Shown: in pieces, positions 36,128 to 47,600 of the stretch | How positions within the stretch are numbered: the stretch's first letter is position 1 | How the letters are laid out: each line of letters starts with the position of its first letter | Origin: Chrysoperla carnea | Taxonomy: Eukaryota; Arthropoda; Insecta; Neuroptera; Chrysopidae | DNA: 64,000 nucleotides | Direction of reading: 5' to 3' | Assembly (NCBI RefSeq): GCF_905475395.1 | Contig: NC_058342.1 | Location: 16,588,640-16,652,639 of the forward strand | Translations under genes and position numbers: made by a program | Notes under the pieces: generated by a model | Told to the model about the DNA's origin: nothing | The model's database searches: none | What the model saw: only the letters and a program-made list of their open reading frames with translations

Positions 36128-37199
36128 CTTGTAAGATTTCAGAATCCAAGCAGTGTAATGTAGCGAGTGCCAGGAGTATAATCGATTATGATAATTTATT
36201 TGTTCGATATGGAATGTTCACAGAGCTGCGAAAAAATAGACTCGACAAAAATTTCTGTAATTGTGTTCCATTTTTAAACGCAAGGGTTAAAAACTTCAGA
36301 ACCCAACCAACTTCTCTATGGTTGACAAACTCAATTCAACCAATTCGTAATTACAACAATACTTCGGGACTATAAAATTTTAGGTCTATTTTTTCCGATC
36401 ACCCTTTAGTCGTAGGTGTACTAGTTAAATGATTAATCGTAGGGGTACCCCAGATTTCATATGATACAGACCTGTTACCTTTTAAATTGTATCCTTCTCT
36501 AATTGTGACAAAGGTATGCACAAATAATGAATAATAGACCTTTTTCATGAAAAACAGAAATGCTTTTTGATAATTTATTATGAAAATATAGGTCTAGTAG
36601 AGCCTGTAACTCAAAAATTACGCATTTTTAACAATAAAAACACTATGAAAATTATTTTTCAGGGCTAAACGATTACATTTCTCGAAAAATCCAAAATCAA
36701 GTCTCATTCGGAATCTTACGCCATCTAAAGTTCGAAGTGGCGATAAAACGGTAAATGGTAATCTTCGCTCTGTTAAAATGTATCAAAGTTTGTAACACAA
36801 AACATACGAGATAAAAAATTTCTGAGAGTTTAGCAACACTTAAGAGTTTTGATAACGTAAATCGTTTAGCCTTGAATAACACATTACCTTGTAGGGACTT
36901 AGATCACTGGTGAATTTAACTTCTTTGAATTGTAAAATTTTTTTTAAAACTTGAATTCAAGATCCTCCTTTTGGCCAAGGCTTAAGTGGAAGCTTTGAAA
37001 TATTCAGTGATTTTCAGTCAAGGCATGTGGAGACTATTAGATGGTTATCTTAACCGCACTCAAGCTATGTATATTCTGGATCCTTTTATTTAGCTGCTGG
37101 GGTCGATTGCTATCTGGGAAAGAGTTGAATCTCGTTCCTTGAATGGATTGATGAGCATTTGTTTGCGAAATCTTTTAAATAAAAATTTGTTCATTACAG

Positions 37200-37211
37200 A
37201 TAAACACATAA
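37200..37211 (+). CDS. Muted: Possible Muted-like terminal exon (three codons and stop) in the leader of TMEM199
   Basis: The sequence TTCATTACAG ends at 37199 and is a good acceptor. In the phase supplied by the previous exon it reads Ile-Asn-Thr-stop. The same exon would continue into the TMEM199 reading frame, whose ATG is at 37224. Alternatively the acceptor belongs to an untranslated leader exon of TMEM199 only. Confidence 0.4.
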   Translation: MNT

Positions 37212-37223
37212 ACATCTTCCAAA

Positions 37224-38060
37224 ATGCAACAACCGTTAACAGATACTAAATTAAAAATAATTCCATCAGAATCGATAATTATTGCAATCAATTCAATAGA
37301 TCAACCAGAACAGTTAACCCTCAATCTACGTAAATTCCATAAGAAATTTAAAAACAATCAAAAAAATGCAAAAATTTTCGAATCAAGCCAAACATTTCTT
37401 ACAACTCCAAAACAAATGGATTTAATTGAATCATTACGTACCAAAACTGACGTCATAACTGGACCAACGCATTTATTTAACATGAAATTAGATGAAAATA
37501 TTCCAAGCAAAGCATATTTGGAAATTGAGGATTTAAAATGCTTAAAAGAAAATTTATCCTCTGATGGAAGTAAACCTTTGTATGAATTACTAAAAGATTG
37601 CACGATTTACGTGCCGCAAAATGAAGTAATACCACGTAACGAACAGCTAGAAGAACGATGCGTTAAATTACGGGCACGCCAGAAAAATTTAGAATATCGT
37701 GCCATGACAAAAAATGTAGATAACTTCCGATCTCGTTTACCCGAAGATACAATCGCATTTCAAGTCAAAGAAATCAATAAGCAGTTAATTGCTGTGGCAC
37801 AATTTATCATGTCAGTGTTGGCCGGTTTTGCATTTGGATTTTTGGGTGTGGAATTAGCGGTTGGAAGCTTAGATTTTGGATTCCGTTTGTTGTTAGGTAT
37901 TATATGTGCGTTAATTATTGCTCTAGCTGAAATTTACTTTTTGGCAAAGAAACTAAATGAGTATAATGATTTTTTGGATCGATCCAAAACCGATGAGGGT
38001 ATTATAGATCCAATTAATCTAAATATAAATCGTAAAGTTGTTAAACCGCATGCAGATTAA
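37224..38060 (+). CDS. TMEM199/Vma12-family V-ATPase assembly factor
   Basis: A single uninterrupted frame of 278 residues. The C-terminal half carries the family pattern: a PLYELLKDCTIYVP segment at 118-131, a charged helix with RNEQLEERCVKLRARQ, the EYRAMTKNV stretch at 157-165, then two hydrophobic helices at about 188-210 and 217-241 and a polar cytosolic tail. Family knowledge: TMEM199 (yeast Vma12) resides in the ER/ERGIC and helps assemble the membrane sector of the V-ATPase. The N-terminal 115 residues are hydrophilic, Lys/Asn-rich and longer than in the human protein (208 residues overall). The coding region has no intron. The start is the first ATG after the acceptor at 37199. It lies 12 bases beyond a stop codon that may end the Muted-like frame, so the two may share a transcript. 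Confidence 0.9.
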   Translation: MQQPLTDTKLKIIPSESIIIAINSIDQPEQLTLNLRKFHKKFKNNQKNAKIFESSQTFLTTPKQMDLIESLRTKTDVITGPTHLFNMKLDENIPSKAYLEIEDLKCLKENLSSDGSKPLYELLKDCTIYVPQNEVIPRNEQLEERCVKLRARQKNLEYRAMTKNVDNFRSRLPEDTIAFQVKEINKQLIAVAQFIMSVLAGFAFGFLGVELAVGSLDFGFRLLLGIICALIIALAEIYFLAKKLNEYNDFLDRSKTDEGIIDPINLNINRKVVKPHAD

Positions 38061-38138
38061 ACAAAGAGGGTATATTAAATTAGCACGTTATTTTTAAATA
38101 TTTATTTTATATCTGAAAAGTTCATTGTATACATAAAT

Positions 38139-38144
38139 AATAAA
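38139..38144 (+). terminator. TMEM199 polyadenylation signal
   Basis: AATAAA 79 bases after the stop codon in an AT-rich tract, just before the foldback element that begins at 38194. Confidence 0.7.
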
Positions 38145-38193
38145 CATTTATATAATATTTAGAATTAATTTGTCTTATTCGTTTAAACCTTTT

Positions 38194-38761
38194 AGTGGGG
38201 GAGCCCAAGAGGGGATTTGTATAGTAACTCGAGCGCGTCAGATTAAGATATGGGGGGTTCCTTGGACCTTCCTTAGTACCTCCACCAAATATTAGCCCTA
38301 AATGTGGGGAGAACCGCGTAGGGCAGACGGTCAGATTAGTAAAACCAAAATTGCAATAGGTGAATTAACTCGAGAGCGTCAGATTAATATATGGTGGGTT
38401 AATTACATGTTAAAAAATGCTAAATTTCAATCATATGATAAAATTTTTATCTCGCTCGAGTTACTACGAGTAACAAATTTTGCAAGCCTCCCATTTCTTT
38501 GTGTCTCACTTAAATCGTCACATTATTGGAATGTACATTTTTTAACATGTAACTAACCCACCATATCTTAATCTGACGCGCTCGAGTTAATTCAAATATC
38601 GCAATTTTGTTTTTACTAATCTGATCGTCTGCCCTACGCGCGTCCCCCCTTATTTAGGGTTGATATTTGGTGGAGATACTAAGGAACGTCCAAGGAACTC
38701 CCCATATCTTAATCTGACGCGCTCGAGTTACTACAAAAATCCCCTCTTGGGCTCCCCTACT
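38194..38761. mobile_element. Foldback element just downstream of TMEM199
   Basis: 568 bases whose two halves are inverted copies: GGGGAGCCCAAGAGGGGAT at the left returns as ATCCCCTCTTGGGCTCCCC at the right. Each half also repeats CTCGAGCGCGTCAGATTAA internally, so the unit is partly a double palindrome. It starts 50 bases after the TMEM199 polyadenylation signal. Confidence 0.85.
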
Positions 38762-38954
38762 ATTTAAAAAACAACAACATCTAGGTCAAGGGTGGAGAAC
38801 CTGTATTTATCAACATGCCATTTCTTCTAAAGAAATATTTAATGAGATCATAGACGGATAGTCAAATAATTTTTACGTTTCCTACGCAATATCGAGCAAA
38901 AACAGCTAAACGTGTAGATTTAGTGACGCCAATGTTTCGTCTAACATACTGATG

Positions 38955-39270
38955 TAAAAGAAACGGAAATTATGTTAATTTTTAGTTGATCTGTTATAAT
39001 TCCGGACAGTTTATTATTTTTTATCTTTATTATCGAAATCATCTAAAAATTCATCCAAGCTTCCTTCAAAAACTCTTTCTCTGGAAAGGTTTAATAGGCC
39101 GAACAATAACATTTCATCCGAATAATTTGGCTAGCTCGTATGAAAATTCTGCCAATATATTTAATAATAGACAGCGACTGTTTATTTCTGTTTTTCATAG
39201 ATTTTTAAGTTGTTTCAAAATGCTTTACTATAAATCATGCCATATTTCTCAGAAATTAGAATTTATGGGG
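38955..39270 (-). pseudogene. hAT-derived fragment, copy of part of 17680-18000
   Basis: Nucleotide similarity with the hAT relic in Mvl intron 1 (TTTATCTTTATTATCGAAATC, then CAAAATGCTTTAC blocks). No intact frame on either strand. Confidence 0.4.
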
Positions 39271-40418
39271 CGGTAAAATTGATCACACTGTCGTCGCTTG
39301 GATATGAACGAAGTAACCAACTCCACCCACATCATAAAAATTTAATTGTAAATTGGATGTAGTTTAAAATAAAATAAATAAAGATGAAAAAAATGATATG
39401 GATGACCTCTGTTATAGATAGATATCTTAATAGCGAAGGTTAAACCCCATTTTTATTACTAAGCATGTCATTTTTCAGTGCACCAAATTTGAAATTCTCT
39501 GATACAGTAACAAACATGCACTTTTTGATTTTTTGCTGAACTAGTCATATTAAATAACAGTTAGAAATCATAAATATACCGTTCGTGAATCACACACGTT
39601 CCTTATAAAGTATTCGTCTCGAAGCTTATTTCGAGGATATCGGGGCAGCGTGTCGAACATCCCCGTTCAAAAGGGGACTTACGGCTACATTAATTATGTT
39701 AAATATAGTAATATATTCTGTATATATTTCGTATAGACAAGGTATAATAACATTACGTTAATGAATATTGTCTAATTTTTTACTTAAATGTTTCTATAAT
39801 TGTTCAATAAATTTATAAAATTAAGTAAAATAATTAAAATTCAAGATCCAACTAAATACTGGGATTTATCGGACACCACGAGTAAAAAATGTAAACCACA
39901 TTTATTAGATTATAAATAAACCATTAGTTGGGACATAAACCAGATTGAAGTTTAATTCATTCTACATCACAAGGTGTCATTCATTGTATAACATAAACTA
40001 AGGGTTTAAGTTTTGTAAATAACGATAAATATTTTTCGTTATCTCCTTCTTCCTAAAAAATGATTTTATGCTTTTTGAGGAGACCACGAAGATTTTCACA
40101 CTATGTTAAGAGGTTTTCCTAATGGTTGATATAAATTAAAAAAAAGAAAAAGGCGCGACACATTTTGTTTCGTTTAAAAATACACAAGTATTTGCAGTTC
40201 TTTTGGGGTCTACCAGGGTTCATTTTAAGGGCAAAAAAGGTAACTTAAAGATGGTTTACTCCAATTTACTCTAACACTCAAGGACTCGGTGTGAGCATGG
40301 AAATGTACTTACTCTTGGCATATCTCACGTTCCCTTAATTAAAACTGTTATGCTCTTTAGAAAGTTGTATGTATAGGCAAATACATATACAGATATGTAT
40401 AAATAGTATCATTGAATT

Positions 40419-40880
40419 GAATTGAAATACCATGCATAAATAGTGTTGATTACTCTATCACATTGCACTTACATATACAATTTATATAATACATACTTTA
40501 CAATTTACGCCTAATTTTCGCCCTCACTGGTAAACAGTGATGTTTTCGAAAAAATGTTTCAAACAAAAGTTGTTTAGTTTTTGATAAGGAACATTTTTTA
40601 CATTTAAACTTTTGTGCTATCTCTAACGGTTTACAAGATGGGCCCAACGGACCCATATGTTGCTCATTTACGAACTCGACCTCACTTTTTACGACCTAGT
40701 ACGCTGTAAAAATTTCAGCTTGATATCTTTTTTCGTTTTTGAGTTATCGTGTCCATAGACGGACGGACGGACAACCGGAAATGGATTAATTAGGTGATTT
40801 TATGAACACCTATACCAAAATTTTGTTGGTAGCATCAATATTTTTAAGCGTTACAAACTTGGGACTAAACTTAGTATACT
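40419..40880 (+). repeat. R1 copy, 5' truncated
   Basis: Begins inside the ATTGTTGAAATACCATGC-like block and ends at TTAGTATAC, abutting an inverted-repeat element. Confidence 0.75.
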
Positions 40881-40883
40881 GTT

Positions 40884-41480
40884 CTGTCACAGTCGTTTCC
40901 TTGGCTGACACCGACTTCAAAAATAACAATAACTGTAACTACATTATATTTTCGTTATTTTTTACTTTTTAGTGCATATTAATTTGTTTTTGAATTGTTT
41001 TCTTTTTTTTGAAGTCGGTTGTTTTTTTGTTAAATTTTTTTTATTTTATGATTTTTAGTGAAGTACACTAACTAATTTATCACTAAAAAAGAATCATCGA
41101 AATCGGTTGGCGTGATACTGAGTTATTAGGCTATTTGTCGTGCACATACTTAATGCAAATTTAAGACTTATAAAGTCTTAATTTTTTTTTTTTTCGCTCA
41201 ATTATTATTTGAAAAAAAAACTTTTCAAAAACAAATTAATATGCACTAAAAAGTAAAAAATAACGAAAATATAATGTAGTAACAATTATTGTTATTTTTG
41301 GAGTCGGTGTCAGCCAAGTTAATATAACAAACTCTTCTGTCAAAGTCGTTTCCTTGGCTGACACCGACTTCAAAAATAACAATAATTGTTACTACATTAT
41401 ATTTTCGTTATTTTTTACTTTTTAGTGCATATTAATTTGTTTTTGAAAAGTTTTTTTTTCAAATAATAATTGAGCGAAAA
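40884..41480. mobile_element. Three-armed inverted repeat (ACCGACTTC element)
   Basis: The arm CTTGGCTGACACCGACTTC followed by AAAAATAACAATAA occurs at 40902, inverted at 41318 and again direct at 41365. The second and third arms form a near-perfect palindrome of about 150-base arms centred at 41333. Confidence 0.75.
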
Positions 41481-42335
41481 AATAAAAAATTTCACAAATA
41501 ATTCACGAATAAAAAAGGCAAATTCCCAGAATGAAAAAGTTGGAAAATTCGAAAAGTGGTCCGCTAACTTATTATAGGTGTATAATTCACTCACAGATGG
41601 CGAGACTATAGTTCGAAATATACCATTTTTATACTTTTCATCAATGCTTTTGAAATCGTAGCAACTCGTAATATTTCGTAAATGATCGTTAAACGAATGC
41701 AATAATAAATGCAAATGCTTGAAAGTTAAAAGTGATATAATAATATGATATATGTTTTAAAAACTGGTACACGTATTCAACATATATAAATATAGGGTAG
41801 TAAAGTAAATACGATATTTGCCGTGGGAATAGCTTGTACACTGACGTCTCACAGTTAGGGATGATTAACCCACACCCCCTGCTCTTCACAACCAAAAAAG
41901 TAGTAGTGGTGTATAGTACATTGTACACGCGATTCACAATTGTTAATTTTAATATGAATTACTTAACAAGTATATTATTGACATTTAAGCTTTTTATCCT
42001 TAATAAAAAAGGACTTTTTGTCTCTGTTAATATGTTGTTTTAAAAAGAGCTTTAATCTGTTTTCTCAATACGCTTATACAAAAAAGTGTTGAGAAAATTG
42101 TTTTTAATAATATTCTGAAGTTTTGTTAGTTAATTAAACTTTAGGGAGAATCTCCTAATACGTACCACCTAACTTTAACTATTACCTTTTACTATTAACT
42201 TACTAAAAATTTTACCAAAAATTTTGCGTGTGTAATAATTTGAAACCAATTTTTAATGAGAAAAATGTGGCTGTTCTATAAACTAATTGTTATTTTATTA
42301 GGCTTAAGAATGTATGGGCATGAAAACAATGTATG

Positions 42336-42934
42336 CAGTGACGTAGCTCGCCTTGGAGGGGCCCTGTATTAAAATTAGTTGGGGGGTCCAAATTAAGGAT
42401 CAAGATATCTCACAAATGAAACAAAAATGCTTGCATTAAATTAAATTAAATATTTATTGATTATAAGTTATCACTTTCTCCTAGAAATTGAGCTAACCAA
42501 ACGTTCAAATTAAATGTATAATTTTTTTAAATCTTTTTTCGGCAAATTGATTTATTAAATCATAGCTGAAGATGATTTCAGTTTTTCTAAAATTTCTGCC
42601 ACTATAGACAATAGTGACAAGTCTGATAGCCTTTCCTGTTCCATCGAAGTCCTTAGGTTATTTTTGATCAGTTTTAATTTTGAAAAATAGTTATTTGCGG
42701 TTGTATCTGGAAGGGTCAAGAATAGAAAGCATGCTGTTATTGAATTTTATCAGCAATAATTCTATGAGTTCCTTAATGGAATGCATTTTTTGAATTTCAG
42801 ATTTTAAGCATGTTTTCAGAGCAATAAATTGTTCATAAAATTTCACTAATTTTTGCTTACACACGTTAGGGGCCTCTGTAACTCGGGGGCCCCGTACCAT
42901 TGATACGGCTGATTCTGCGATAGCTACTCCCCTG
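42336..42934 (-). mobile_element. hAT element relic retaining a transposase C-terminus
   Basis: Ends CAGTGACGTAGCTCGCC and GCTACTCCCCTG are hAT-type terminal repeats. On the minus strand the interior reads FSKLKLIKNNLRTSMEQERL then SLLSIVAEI, the hAT dimerisation region. Sister copies lie at 47035-47600 and, shorter, at 54636-54984. A clear 8-bp duplication was not found. Confidence 0.65.
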
Positions 42935-42958
42935 CTATGGGTCCCAGCATTGGCTAAT

Positions 42959-43175
42959 CCGGCCTTAGGATTGTAAGATGTTTTTTTAGCAGAATGCATA
43001 CTAAAATGAGATCATCTTTCAAACTGTTTTTAAGCGAGTCTTTAATGTTATTCATCTCGGAAAATAACGACTCGCAGGCATATTTAGATGAAAATATGTT
43101 TAGAATAGCGCGAGTTAGCTTCTTTAAACAGTTAAATGTGTATGGAAACGAATTCCATATTTCCAAAAGTTTGTA
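42959..43175 (-). pseudogene. hAT transposase fragment of a second type
   Basis: Reads FPYTFNCLKKLTRAILNIFS then YACESLFSEMNNIKDSLKN, the C-terminal region of ZBED/GTF2I-like hAT transposases. Cut on the right by the R1 copy at 43178. Confidence 0.6.
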
Positions 43176-43177
43176 TA

Positions 43178-43735
43178 AAAACAAGTGAAAACAAACAATT
43201 GACTGAGTTAATTGTTGAAATACCATGTATAGACAGCGTAGATTACACTGTCACATTACACATACATAGATGTCACACATATATAACTGATATTCCCATA
43301 TAATAAATATATAGTATACAATTTGCGCATAATTTGCGCTCTCACGGGTAAACAGTGATGTTTACGAAAAAATGTTTCAAACAAAAGTTGTTAATTTTTT
43401 TTATAAGGAATATTTTTTATATTTAAATTTTTGTTCTATCTCTAACGGTTTACAAAGTGGGTCCTACGGACCCAAGACCCAATTGACCTACGTTGCTCAT
43501 TTACGAAATTGACCTCACTTTTTACGTCCCAAGCACGCTATAAACATTTCAGTTTGATATCTATTTTCGTTTTTGAGTAATCTGTGTGACAGACGGACAG
43601 ACAGACAACCGGAAATGGACTAATTTTATGAACACCTATACCCAAATTTTGTTCAAAGTATCAATATTTTTAAGCGTTACAATTTGGGACTAAAATTAGT
43701 ATACCTTGATATATTTCATATACATGTTATAAAAA
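43178..43735 (+). repeat. R1 full-length copy inserted in a hAT relic
   Basis: Starts AAACAAGTGAAAAC directly after a hAT transposase fragment read on the minus strand (42959-43175). Confidence 0.8.
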
Positions 43736-45008
43736 ACATCGACTGTTTATTTCTGTCTTTATGTGGTGCCCAAAATATTGTGTCGCGTGCCGTTGGTCCA
43801 CCATCCCTGCCCTATTATTATTAATTTTACAAATTTTTACCAATGACTCAATCCTGTATAGATAGTGTGTTAAAAATTAAAATACATAAAAATTATACAA
43901 TAAATATATTATATAATTAAAAATATCCCCAAAAAATTATATACCCATATGTCCAATAAAAAAGCTCATTTAATGCAGTGACGATTGGTGTTTATTTTCA
44001 ATTAAAAGTGGTGGACTGGACACTGTCCATTCCACTTGTTACGACACTTACTTGACCATACTGGACACTGGACACATGTTATTGTATAATCATATTAAAA
44101 AAACATTTACGATTAGAAAAAATTAACTTCTGTTATTTTTTCAAAATAAATTTTTTTTCTTGTATTTTATCATAATTATTGGGGGACGTCCAGAGGTTGT
44201 AAGATGTAATGAATTACTTTCACTCTCAAAGAAATTGGACAAAGTTCTTTGATGTTACCGAAAAACCTAAATGCTACCAAAATTTTGATAGGATAAACAA
44301 ATTGGATGAAATCGTATTAGCTGCTAATTCTCATCAGTTCAAGATTAATAATTATGCAGAGATTGTAGGGAAACTTTAGTTTTTTTTTTGAATTTTCGTA
44401 GGATGCTTCGTTACTAAATATAAAGTAATTTATATTATTTTGGACAATGTATATAGCCCAATCTTCTGATAGGTATAGGTACTTTTTTGTTCGAATGGCT
44501 GAAAATACTTTTCTAAGGGATAATTTTTTGGTCATTTTTGCTTCCTGAGGTGAGGAAACTAGATATGGCCATTTTTAAGTGCGAGAGTTGAACTGAACAT
44601 GGAAATTTCGGTTTTCATGAGCTAGCGTTGAACAGTTTTCAGGCAAAAGTTGTACATACGCACAATACGACTAAAGGTCATTTAAAAATCATGGAGCCCA
44701 GATATAACTTACTATGCCCATTTTTACCGTTTTTTTTAATGATTTTTTTCGAGTAGGAGTTTCATTCTAAAAAAAAATGTATACCGGGAAAGATAGTGGT
44801 TTTTATGCGGTTTCACCTCGTTTTTATTTATTTTTTAATATTGTCACTTCTGGCGCCAAAATGAACCATTTCCGGAAAATCGTAAAATTGAGTTTTTAAC
44901 TTTTCGGTCTAAAAACTCTTTTTATTTTACGATTTACTTGGTGAAAAAAATTCAAATCTATGAAATTGAGAACAAAAGGTGGCATAAGTGAGGGCAAAAG
45001 AAGTTGAA

Positions 45009-45040
45009 ATTGCCCAGTGAAGCGGTCGGGTTACTGCTAG
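45009..45040 (+). mobile_element. Helitron-like 3' end fragment
   Basis: Matches the last 30 bases of the 53607-54011 element (CCCAGTGAAGCGG ... CTAG before T). Nothing of the 5' part was recognised. Confidence 0.5.
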
Positions 45041-45609
45041 TTTTTTATAAAAATTCTTCTATCATTAGTTGTAAAAAAAAAGTAAACTCAAAAATAGTTG
45101 ATGATTTGGCTAAAATGTTTCCCGTCTCGTCAATGCTATACTACCTTAAACATATTTTAATTTACTTCAAAGATGTTTCTTCTTTTAAGTAAATTCTACC
45201 CGTTTGATTTGAACTGTCCTCGCATAATCTTTTATAATCGACGTTTAATTTAATCCTATAGTTCTTCTTCAAAGTCCGCATTTTTCATACACCAAATTGT
45301 CAAAACTTTTACCCCTTATGCTAACTGTTAGGCAAATGTCCCAAATTTTCCCTCAATTTAGACAAAACCGATATACTCCTCAGTCCCGACGATATGGAAG
45401 CAAGAAAATTCGACACCTTAACATTTCATCATTTGAGGGTAGGAATGAACACTAAGACCAAAACTAACTAATTTCGCTGTCTTTATATTACACAATTAGG
45501 CTTAAACTTTGCTCTTTGTCTTACACATTGATCTTGTTCTTACACATATGCAAGACCAAACAAGACTTACAATACCAAGATAAATGAATAAGACAAAGAT
45601 GCTAAACCA

Positions 45610-46582
45610 ATGGCACGCCATTTTACTATTTAATGTCCGAAAAAAAATGATCGTAATAATAATACATTATTATTATGTTATCATCATAATAATAATCATT
45701 TTCATTATGTAAATAATTTTAATTCCATCATTTTTATTATGTACATAATTTTAATTCATATTAAATAGTAAAACGGCGTGCCATATATCTCCATTATGTA
45801 CATAATTTTAATTCAATCATTTTTATTATGTACATAATTTTAATTAAATCTTTTTTTTTAATCTAATTCAAATAAAATTAACTGATTTATTATTATGTAT
45901 CATCATAATAATAATACATTTTTTATGGCACGCCATTTTACTATTTAATAGGCTAATTTTTATCGAGAAAAAAATCAATTAATTATTTTTTTTCAATCAG
46001 AAATTTTATATTTTATATTTTGTAAAATAAATCTTAGTAAAAGAGAGATTGATATAAGATAAGATGAGAAAAGAGAGATGAGAATTAAAATTATGATGAT
46101 AACATAATAAAAATGTATTATTATTATGTATCATCATAATAATAATGTATTATTATTATGATGATACATAATAATAATACATTTTTATTATGTTATCATC
46201 AAAATAAAAATGTATTATTATTATGATGATACATAATAATAAATCAGTTAATTTTATTTGAATTAGATTAAAAAAAATGATTGAATTAAAATTATGTACA
46301 TAATGGAAATAGAGAATTAAAATTATGTACATAATAAAAATGATTGAATTAAAATTATGTACATAATGGAAATATATGGCACGCCGTTTTACTATTTAAT
46401 ATGAATTAAAATTATGTACATAATAAAAATGATTGAATTAAAATTATGTACATAATAAAAATGATTGAATTAAAATTATGTACATAATGAAAATGATTAT
46501 TATTATGATGATAACATAATAATAATGTATTATTATTACGATCATTTTTTTTCGGACATTAAATAGTAAAATGGCGTGCCAT
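45610..46582. mobile_element. 973-bp foldback element rich in a palindromic 12-mer
   Basis: Both ends read ATGGCACGCCATTTTACTAT inward, and most of the left half returns inverted in the right half. The motif TTATGTACATAA, itself a palindrome, occurs about nine times; (AAT)n-like runs and ATGATGATAACAT blocks fill the rest. Internal copies of the terminal sequence at 45750-45781, 45926 and 46379 imply nested or duplicated units. No coding frame. Confidence 0.85.
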
Positions 46583-47034
46583 ATATAAGTATTGTTTTGA
46601 TAATGATAATGTCTTAATAAGAAGATGAAACGATCGTTAAAAATTATTTTCAATAAATAAATAATTAAAAAAGCGGAACTAAGGCAAATAAAAATTTAGT
46701 TTTATTATTTATCATTATGGAATTCCACAAATTAAGGTTCAATACAATTAATTAACAATATTTACATCTTTTGTTTTTAATAATAAATCAATTTCTATTT
46801 TTCGTTTAATAAATTAAAATCAAGCCTTAAAATACTTTCTAATTAAATTTTTGAAATTAATAATTCACATAAAGCACAAAATCTATGAAACGTTATGTAT
46901 ATTATTTAAAAATTATAGAGCGTTTTCCTATGTGCGCTCATCTCTGAAAAATTTGAATAACTATTTAGATGGAATTTTGTAATCACGGCATTTGAGTTTT
47001 AACTTTTCAATTTTTTATTATCTGATCCGTTAGG
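46583..47034. other. Gene-free AT-rich spacer
   Basis: Nothing recognised apart from simple AT-rich sequence between the foldback element and the hAT relic. Confidence 0.5.
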
Positions 47035-47600
47035 CAGTAGCATAGCTCGCTTTGGAGGGGCCCTGTATCAAAATTAGTGGGGGGCCCAAATTAAGGATAA
47101 AGATTTCTCACAAATGAAACAAAAATGCTTGCATTAAATTAAATTTAATATTTATTGATTATAAGTTATCAATTTCTCCTAGAAATTGAGCAAGCCAAAC
47201 AATTCAAATTAAATATTTACTTTTATTAATCTTTTTTTGGGCAAATTGATTTATTAAATCATAGCTGAAGATTTCAGTTTTTCCAAAATTTTGGCCTCTA
47301 TAGACAATAGTGACAAGTGTGACAGCCTTTCCTGGCCCATCGAAGTAGTTAGGTAATTATTTACAAGTTTTAATTTTGAAAAACTTTTTTCACCTGTTGG
47401 AGTTGTATCTGGAAGGGTCAAGAATAGAAATCATGTTGTTATTACCTCCGAAAAACCGGATGCATGGCTATTAAATTTTATCAGCAATAATTCCATGACT
47501 TCCTTAATGGAATGCATTTTTTGAATTTCAGATTTTAAGAATGTTTTCAGATCAATTAATTGTTCATCATATTTTACTAATTTTTTGGAATCGCTGAGCT
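47035..47600 (-). mobile_element. hAT element relic, 3' truncated
   Basis: Closely similar to 42336-42800, starting CAGTAGCATAGCTCGC. It lacks the opposite terminal repeat. Confidence 0.6.

Noticed and set aside
36697..36882. Minus-strand frame in the Muted/TMEM199 interval
   Set aside because: Short, no motif, and lies in intronic sequence with no splice partner.
41415..41714. 99-codon minus-strand frame as a gene
   Set aside because: It overlaps the ACCGACTTC inverted repeat, and its lysine-rich end derives from that repeat. No recognised domain.
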